Assembly: GCF_017876675.1 (NCBI RefSeq)
Contig: NZ_JAGIOI010000001.1
Coordinates: forward strand, 1,550,001 to 1,614,000
Length of the DNA: 64,000 bases
Source of the DNA: Arthrobacter stackebrandtii
GTDB lineage: Bacteria; Actinomycetota; Actinomycetes; Actinomycetales; Micrococcaceae
Direction: 5' to 3'
Shown: piece after piece, positions 59,065 through 64,000 of the stretch
Position numbering within the stretch: the stretch's first letter is position 1
How the letters are laid out: each line of letters begins with the position of its first letter
Translations under genes and position numbers: made by a program
The notes under the pieces: generated by a model
Seen by the model: the letters and a program-made list of their open reading frames with translations, nothing else
Database searches by the model: none
Told to the model about the DNA's origin: nothing

Positions 59065-59094
59065 ATGACTTCGTTCCTCCAGTTCCCCGCGTGA
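59065..59094 (+). CDS. Possible 9-codon leaderless leader ORF
   Basis: Encodes MTSFLQFPA and stop. The ATG is 6 nt after TAGGCT, so its mRNA should begin at or next to this codon. The TGA overlaps the GTG of the MFS gene (GTGA). The GTG lacks a Shine-Dalgarno, so re-initiation after this ORF is a reasonable way to translate it. Confidence 0.5.
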   Translation: MTSFLQFPA

Positions 59095-60473
59095 GCTCCC
59101 CCGCGACCATCTGGGGCGGGCAGTACCGTGGCGCCACCCTGGGATTTTTCGGCCTGGCATTCATGGTGGCCTACTCCTTCGCCGCCGTCACGACGGCCAT
59201 GCCGGCGGCCGCCAGGGAGCTCGACGGGCTGCCGCTCTACGGCCTGGCGTTTGGCATCACCATGGCCACCTCCATTGTTTCGATGACCCTTGCCGCCCAT
59301 TGGATTGACCGGTCCGGGCCCCAGATGCCACTGCTGGCCGGCGTGGGCATCTATGTGCTGGGCATGTTCCTTTCCGCGTGGGCCCCCACCATGGAACTGC
59401 TGGTGGCGGCGCGCGCCCTGACCGGTTTCGGTTCCGGGCTCGACGGCGTCGCCCTCTACGTGGGCATCGCCCGGGTCTTCCCGGCGCACCTGAGGCCCAA
59501 GATGTTTGGCGCCCTGGCCGCTGCCTGGCTCTTGCCCTCCATCGTTGGGCCCGCCTTGAGCGGTGTGGTCACCGACCACTTTGGCTGGCGCTGGGTGTTT
59601 GGCACCGTACCCGTCCTGGCCATTGCCGCCGTGGCCCTTCTGCTGCGCGGCAGCCGTGGCAGCGGCATGAATGTGGCTGGGGAGGATGCCGTGCCCCGCA
59701 CGACGGCGATGCCCGGCTCCCGCTGGTCCGCCCGCCTTTGGTGGAAGCCGGCCTGGGCGGTGGTGGCGTCCGCCTCGGTGCTGATGCTCGGCGATGCCAC
59801 GACCCTCGTGCAGCCGTGGTGGCCCGCCCAGCTGGGTGCCGCCGTCGTGCTTCTTGCGGTGGCCGTGAATGTCCTGCTGCCGAGGGGAATGTGGCGGGCG
59901 GCGCACGGCCTGCCCTCGCTCATCCTGATGCGCGGGCTGATGGGCACCGGTTTCACGATTGCTGACGTCTACCTGCCGCTGTTCATGATCGACCAGCGCG
60001 GCTTGCCGGCATGGCTGGCCGGGCTGTCCCTGACGGTGGGTGGCATAACGTGGGCGGTGGGCGCATGGCTGGCGGGACGGGGCACGTTGCGGCCGGGACA
60101 GTCGCTGCGCTGGGGCGCTGCGTTCATGCTGTTCGGCATGTTGGTTGCCGCGCTGGTGCTCATCCCCGGCTGGCCCGTCTGGATTGCGTGGGTGGGCTGG
60201 GCTGCTGCCGGATTCGGCATTGGTGTGGCCTACCCGACGCAGTCGGTGGTGGTGCTGGGCGAATCTGCGCCGAGCGAGCAGGGCGCCAATGCGTCTGCCC
60301 TGCAACTGAGCGAGACCCTGTTGACGGCAACCATGCTGGCCGTGGTGGGTGCAGTTTTTGCCGCCCTGCTGGGCCTTGGCGAGGCCGGCTATGCCATGGC
60401 ATTTGGTGTGGCGTGTGCGCTGGGGCTTGGCACGCTGCTGGTTTCGCGGCGTGCGGCGGCGGGCCAGGCGTAG
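59091..60473 (+). CDS. MFS transporter (drug/metabolite efflux type)
   Basis: 460 aa, about 12-14 helices. LAFMVAYSFAAVTTAMPAAARELDG at the start and ALTGFGSGLDGVALYVGIARVFP (C-motif-like) indicate a proton-driven exporter. LLPSIVGPALSGVVTDHFGWRWVF is a DHA-family hallmark. Substrate unknown. The GTG start overlaps a short leader ORF; divergent from the SGNH hydrolase. Confidence 0.88.
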   Translation: MSSPATIWGGQYRGATLGFFGLAFMVAYSFAAVTTAMPAAARELDGLPLYGLAFGITMATSIVSMTLAAHWIDRSGPQMPLLAGVGIYVLGMFLSAWAPTMELLVAARALTGFGSGLDGVALYVGIARVFPAHLRPKMFGALAAAWLLPSIVGPALSGVVTDHFGWRWVFGTVPVLAIAAVALLLRGSRGSGMNVAGEDAVPRTTAMPGSRWSARLWWKPAWAVVASASVLMLGDATTLVQPWWPAQLGAAVVLLAVAVNVLLPRGMWRAAHGLPSLILMRGLMGTGFTIADVYLPLFMIDQRGLPAWLAGLSLTVGGITWAVGAWLAGRGTLRPGQSLRWGAAFMLFGMLVAALVLIPGWPVWIAWVGWAAAGFGIGVAYPTQSVVVLGESAPSEQGANASALQLSETLLTATMLAVVGAVFAALLGLGEAGYAMAFGVACALGLGTLLVSRRAAAGQA

Positions 60474-60533
60474 CCGCCTGCCCGGGCCGGCCAGGCCGGC
60501 ATTTTCAACCGCGGCGCCGGATGGCCGGACCGC

Positions 60534-62408
60534 TCAGGAAGCCAGTTCCAGTTCTTCGCCTGCCGCGATGAGCGCAGCGTAGGCTCCGCCGGCGCTGCGG
60601 AGGTTCGACGGCGTTCCCACCTCCACGAGTTCGCCGCCCGCAAGCACGGCGAGCTGGTCCGCATCCTCCACCGTGGTGAGGCGGTGGGCGATGGTCAGGG
60701 TGGTGCGGCCCACGGCCAGGTGGTCCAGTGCCAGCTGCACGGCAGCCTCGGTGGTGTTGTCCAGTGCGGAGGTGGCCTCGTCCAGGACCAGCACGCGCGG
60801 GTTGCGCAGGATGGTCCGGGCGATGGCAAGGCGCTGCTGCTCGCCGCCGGAGAAGCGGTGGCCGCGGGCGCCGACCAGGGTGTCCAGCCCGTCAGGGAGT
60901 CCGGCCACAAGGTCTGCGATTTGTGCAGAAGCCAGGGCCTTCCAGAGGGTGGCATCGTCGGCGTCCGGCGCGGCCAGCAACAGGTTTTCGCGGATGGAGG
61001 CGTGGGCCAGGTAGCTCTCCTGCGACACCACACCCACAATGCGGGCCAGCACATCCGGCGCTATGTCGCGGACGTCCACGCCGTCGATCGTGACCCGGCC
61101 GCCGGTGGCATCGTGCAGCCGAGGAAGCAGGGCACCCAGCGTGGACTTGCCGGAACCGGTGGGGCCGACCACGGCGGTGCCCGAGCCGGCCGGAAGCGAA
61201 AGGTTGATGCCGCGCAAAACATCAGGGCCGCCGTCGTACGCGAAATGGACGTTTTCAAAGCGGACTTCGCCGCGCACCGTCTCAGGGTCCAGCGCAACCG
61301 GGCGGGCAGGGGCCTTGATCTCCGGCTCGAGGTCCAGGTATTCAAAGATGCGGGAGAACAGGGCCATGGCGCTGACCCACTGCACGCCGAGGTTCAGCAG
61401 GCCCATGATGGGCCGGAAGATGGTGGACTGCAGGGCCGTGAACGCGACGATGGTGCCGATGCTCAGGGTGGTTCCGGGCAGGCCGCCGGCGAAGTAGATG
61501 AGGGCGGGGATGGCGGAGAAGATGATGCTCATGGTGGCCATCCGCCAGCGACCGGCCAGCTGTGAGCGCAGTTCCAGGCCGATCAGGCGCTCGGAGCTTT
61601 CGGTGTAGCGGGCGGCGTCGCGGCCCGTGGTGCCGAGGGTTTTGGCCAGGCGCACGCCGGAGATGCTCAGGCCTTCCTCCACGTAGGTGTTCATGGTGGC
61701 GAGCTCGGCCTGCATGGTTGAGGTGATGTCGCGGCGCAGCAGGGCCACGCGGCGGGAGAACCAGACGGCGGGCGGGATCACGAAGAGCGAGAGCAGCGAA
61801 AGTTGCGGCGAGAGGACGATCATGGCGGCCGCGGTGGCGACGGCGGTGGTCACGTTGGATGCGATGCCGGTGGCCGTTGAGGTGATGACGGACTGCATGC
61901 CGGAGATGTCGTTGTTCAGGCGCGACTGCACCTCGCCGCTGCGGGTCCTGGTGAAGAACGCGAGCGACTGCTTCTGCAGGTGCGTGAACAGCCGGGTGCG
62001 CAGCGTGTGCATGATTTTCTGGCCCATGCCCGTGGTCATCCAGGTCTGGACCACGCCGATGACGGCGGTTGCGGCGGCCACGGCGATCATGGCGCCGGCC
62101 AGCAGCCCCAGCAGCCGCAGGTCCTTGTGGGGCAGCGCTTCGTCGATGATGCCGCGGACCAGGAACGGCTGCGCCAGGCCGATCAGGCTTGAGGCGCTGA
62201 TGAGAAGCACGACGACGGCAATGGTCGCCTTGTGCGGTGCGAACAGGGCGGCGATGCGCTTCGGGTTCACGGGGTGCAGCTTGATTTGTTTCTTGTCGGC
62301 CGGATTGATGCGGCCCGGGCCGCGGCCGCCATATTCGCCGCGGGCGTTGAAGTTAGAAGTGCCGGTGTCTTCACGGCCAGGTTTTTGAGTTCGGGTTTTC
62401 TCCCTCAT
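60534..62408 (-). CDS. ABC multidrug/lipid exporter, fused membrane and ATPase half-transporter
   Basis: 624 aa. Six-helix membrane domain (residues 60-330; IGLAQPFLVRGIIDEALPH near TM1) and ATPase domain (about 375-610): Walker A VGPTGSGKST, Q-loop VSQESYLAH, signature FSGGEQQR, Walker B VLVLDEATSALD, and H-loop IAHRLTTV. Works as a homodimer exporting drugs or lipids. The ATG at 62408 has GGAGGTGG about 8 nt upstream; the frame is open to 62453. Divergent from a MarR regulator whose probable operator covers its -10. Confidence 0.94.
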   Translation of the reverse strand: MREKTRTQKPGREDTGTSNFNARGEYGGRGPGRINPADKKQIKLHPVNPKRIAALFAPHKATIAVVVLLISASSLIGLAQPFLVRGIIDEALPHKDLRLLGLLAGAMIAVAAATAVIGVVQTWMTTGMGQKIMHTLRTRLFTHLQKQSLAFFTRTRSGEVQSRLNNDISGMQSVITSTATGIASNVTTAVATAAAMIVLSPQLSLLSLFVIPPAVWFSRRVALLRRDITSTMQAELATMNTYVEEGLSISGVRLAKTLGTTGRDAARYTESSERLIGLELRSQLAGRWRMATMSIIFSAIPALIYFAGGLPGTTLSIGTIVAFTALQSTIFRPIMGLLNLGVQWVSAMALFSRIFEYLDLEPEIKAPARPVALDPETVRGEVRFENVHFAYDGGPDVLRGINLSLPAGSGTAVVGPTGSGKSTLGALLPRLHDATGGRVTIDGVDVRDIAPDVLARIVGVVSQESYLAHASIRENLLLAAPDADDATLWKALASAQIADLVAGLPDGLDTLVGARGHRFSGGEQQRLAIARTILRNPRVLVLDEATSALDNTTEAAVQLALDHLAVGRTTLTIAHRLTTVEDADQLAVLAGGELVEVGTPSNLRSAGGAYAALIAAGEELELAS

Positions 62409-62456
62409 GGGCGCCACCTCCAAATGGTGTGCGGGGTGCGGGACTCGCACCAACTA

Positions 62457-62477
62457 ATAGAGAGGTTACCTCACTAT
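62457..62477. promoter_or_regulatory. Candidate MarR operator
   Basis: 21-bp palindrome: arms ATAGAGAGGT and ACCTCACTAT around one T, one mismatch. It overlaps the exporter -10 and lies 34 bp before the marR start. Confidence 0.72.
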
Positions 62478-62492
62478 GTGGTTGCGTGTCAA
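62463..62492 (-). promoter_or_regulatory. Promoter of the ABC exporter gene
   Basis: Minus strand -35 TTGACA (62492-62487), 18-bp spacer, -10 TAACCT (62468-62463). The -10 lies inside the MarR operator. Confidence 0.6.
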
Positions 62493-62510
62493 TATTGGTA
62501 TGCTGGCGGC

Positions 62511-62972
62511 ATGGCTTCCCCTGACGATGCGCCGGACCTTGGCGAACTTTTTCACGCTGCATTCCGCGGCCTGCGCCGCACCTGGGCCGAGCAGCTGGCC
62601 CCCTGGGAGCTGACCCCGCACCAGTGGCGGGCGCTCATGACCCTGCTCCGTGGGCGCGGCGGCTCCGGCCGCCCAGGCTCCGCCTGCGACGTTGCGGCGG
62701 ACGTCCGACTGAAGGACCTGGCGGACCGGCTGCGCATCGCCCCCCGTTCCGCCACCGAGGTGGTGGACCAGTTGGAGGTCAAGGGGCTGGTCCGGCGGGA
62801 ACCGGACCCCACGGACCGGCGGGCAACACTGATTGTGGCCACCGGTGCCGGGAAAAAGCTCTTCGCGGACGTCCAGGCGGAGCGCCGCGACAAGTCAAGC
62901 GAGTACTTTGCCCGGCTCTCCCCCGAGGACCGCGCCGAACTGGCAAGAATCCTGGCCCAACTCCCCCACTAA
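62511..62972 (+). CDS. MarR-family transcriptional regulator
   Basis: 153 aa. Winged HTH with LTPHQWRALMTLL, then VRLKDLADRLRIAPRSATEVVDQLEVKGLVRREPDPTDRRATLIVAT (recognition helix and wing). Likely represses the divergent ABC exporter, with an inducing drug as ligand. TATGCT (62499-62504) is 6 nt before the ATG, a leaderless start. The frame upstream to 62232 lies in the exporter gene. Confidence 0.93.
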   Translation: MASPDDAPDLGELFHAAFRGLRRTWAEQLAPWELTPHQWRALMTLLRGRGGSGRPGSACDVAADVRLKDLADRLRIAPRSATEVVDQLEVKGLVRREPDPTDRRATLIVATGAGKKLFADVQAERRDKSSEYFARLSPEDRAELARILAQLPH

Positions 62973-62987
62973 CACGCGCCCACCCAG

Positions 62988-63090
62988 GACGCTCTCGCAG
63001 CAATGGCTGATTAATTGCAAACGCTCTCGCACACCCTGGCAGGGTGTGCGAGAGCGTCCGGGGAAAACCAGCCATTGCTGCGAGATCGTC
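62988..63090. repeat. Nested inverted-repeat element
   Basis: Outer arms 62988-63009 and 63069-63090 (22 bp, one mismatch, core TCGCAGCAATGGCTG); inner perfect 17-bp hairpin 63021-63037 with 63041-63057, loop GGC, containing TGCGAGAGCGT. The same core occurs in the tandem repeat at 17.3 kb. Between convergent marR and the amidohydrolase gene, so the hairpin may also terminate. Confidence 0.8.
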
Positions 63091-63108
63091 ACGGGTTAGG
63101 GGCAGGTG

Positions 63109-64000
63109 TCAGGCCACCACGCGGCCAGCTTGTATGACCGTTCGCGGGCGCGACTCGTCCCACAGCACGGAGGCGTCCTCAAAGGGGTTGCCGTCCAGGA
63201 CCAGCACGTCGGCATGGGCGCCCACGCCGATCCGCCCAATCAGCGGGTCCTGCAGCAGCTCCGCATTGACCGATGTCATGGACCTCAGCGTTTCGAGCAT
63301 CCCGGCGGCCTCGACCTGCAGCCGCACGCCGGCCAGCTGCTCGGTTTCCAGCGCTCCCATGAGGTCCGATCCGAAGCCCACCTTGACGCCGGCTGCGAGC
63401 GCCAGCTCAATCGCGGTCTTGCCGGCGGAGAGCACCTCCACATTCTTCGCCTGCGATACGGGGTGCAGCCCCAGTTCTTCGCCGAAGCGGTCCATCGCGT
63501 AGTAGGCGGCCAGGGTGGGCACCAGGAAACTGCCGTGCGCGGCCATCAGCGCGGCGGTTTCCGCGTCCAGCAGGTTGCCGTGCTCAATGCTCCGCACCCC
63601 GTTCTCCACCGAATGCCGGATGGCCTCGGGCGAATAGGCATGCGCGGCCACATAGCGGTTCCGGCGCCCCGCCTCCTCGGTCACGGCCCTGATCTCCTCG
63701 GCCGAATACTGCGGCACGCGGATCGGGTCGGTCAGCGAGACCACCCCGCCGGAGGTCATGATCTTGATGGCGTGCGCGCCCGTGCGGAAGCGGTTGCGGA
63801 CGGCCTTGCGCAGCTCATCCACACCGTCCACAACGTCGCACATGTGGCCGTGGCTGAAGCACAGGTCAAGGTCCTCGGCGCGTGGATCCCCGTGCCCGCC
63901 GGTCTGGCTCAGCGCCGGGCCGGTGAACAGGTAGCGCGGCGAGGCAAACAGTCCCTCGCGCACGGCCTTTGCCAGGCCGATGTCACCGCCGGCCACGTCG
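63109..64000 (-). CDS. Metal-dependent amidohydrolase, C-terminal part
   Basis: About 297 C-terminal residues; the gene continues past the right edge, so the N-terminus with the first HXH metal motif is missing. Visible: GAHAIKIMTSGGV with the probable carboxylated Lys, AAHAYSPEAIR and SIEHGNLL (metal His), GFGSDLMG (metal Asp), and C-terminal GRIGVGAHADVLVLDGNPFED of the composite domain. Resembles imidazolonepropionase/prolidase-like amidohydrolases; the substrate is not known. Confidence 0.9.
   Translation of the reverse strand, partial: DVAGGDIGLAKAVREGLFASPRYLFTGPALSQTGGHGDPRAEDLDLCFSHGHMCDVVDGVDELRKAVRNRFRTGAHAIKIMTSGGVVSLTDPIRVPQYSAEEIRAVTEEAGRRNRYVAAHAYSPEAIRHSVENGVRSIEHGNLLDAETAALMAAHGSFLVPTLAAYYAMDRFGEELGLHPVSQAKNVEVLSAGKTAIELALAAGVKVGFGSDLMGALETEQLAGVRLQVEAAGMLETLRSMTSVNAELLQDPLIGRIGVGAHADVLVLDGNPFEDASVLWDESRPRTVIQAGRVVA

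Overview
The window reads as ordinary chromosome of a high-GC Gram-positive actinobacterium, most likely Micrococcaceae of the Arthrobacter type. The grounds are the very high GC with GTG/TTG starts, HspR-type HAIR boxes in front of dnaK, an actinobacterial SAM-IV type riboswitch in front of a rhodanese-metZ operon, a CopD-CtaG fusion, DUF4235/DUF4190 proteins, and many genes that appear to be transcribed leaderless. The genus is an inference from gene content. I see no prophage, conjugative element, transposase or CRISPR array.

Layout. 1-1.15 kb: 5' part of dnaK (minus strand) with its promoter and HAIR pair. 1.6-11.4 kb: methyltransferase, lipoprotein, Tat-exported multicopper oxidase, LysE exporter, LMW phosphatase, a P-loop kinase-PabB fusion, cardiolipin synthase, HdeD-like protein and PabC-like lyase. 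12.2-14.4 kb: SAM riboswitch, DUF1737, rhodanese, metZ. 14.5-16.0 kb: XRE-MurA fusion. 16.3-23.2 kb: LacI regulator, lactate dehydrogenase, and a GH32 fructosidase with a sugar ABC importer; the LacI gene and the importer promoter share one operator. 23.3-26.5 kb: TPP-riboswitch-controlled YkoEDC-type ECF transporter. 26.6-29.5 kb: secreted GH84 glycosidase. 30.1-36.6 kb: complete Mrp antiporter operon with fused MrpA-MrpB. 36.8-41.6 kb: UMF1-like MFS, dcd, KhtT/KhtU-like K+/H+ antiporter pair, SHOCT protein, tRNA-Gly and a 44-aa basic protein. 41.5-48.6 kb: carboxyethylornithine synthase-like dehydrogenase, VOC protein, desaturase, orphan Vsr nuclease, divergent MFS/LysR pair, panD and an AEC carrier. 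48.6-56.5 kb: HerA-like ATPase, membrane proteins, NHL-thioredoxin protein, CopD-CtaG fusion and HU. 56.8-57.6 kb: zinc-independent rpmB-rpmG-rpsN operon. 58-64 kb: SGNH hydrolase and MFS sharing a symmetric promoter, multidrug ABC half-transporter with its divergent MarR regulator, an intergenic hairpin element, and a partial amidohydrolase.

Genes that work together: pabB and pabC (p-aminobenzoate for folate); lacI, GH32 and ABC importer (fructan/sucrose uptake and cleavage); riboswitch plus rhodanese and metZ (methionine/sulfur); riboswitch plus ykoEDC (thiamine precursor uptake); mrpA-G and the Kht pair (pH and monovalent cation balance); MarR plus ABC exporter.

Nothing here is convincingly a wholly new multi-gene system. 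The strongest second-look signals are the XRE-MurA fusion, the kinase-PabB fusion, a symmetric divergent promoter followed by a leaderless 9-codon leader ORF, a window-wide leaderless promoter signature, the matching LacI and MarR operators, a cluster of TTTACGATTAG motifs, and a shared intergenic repeat family.
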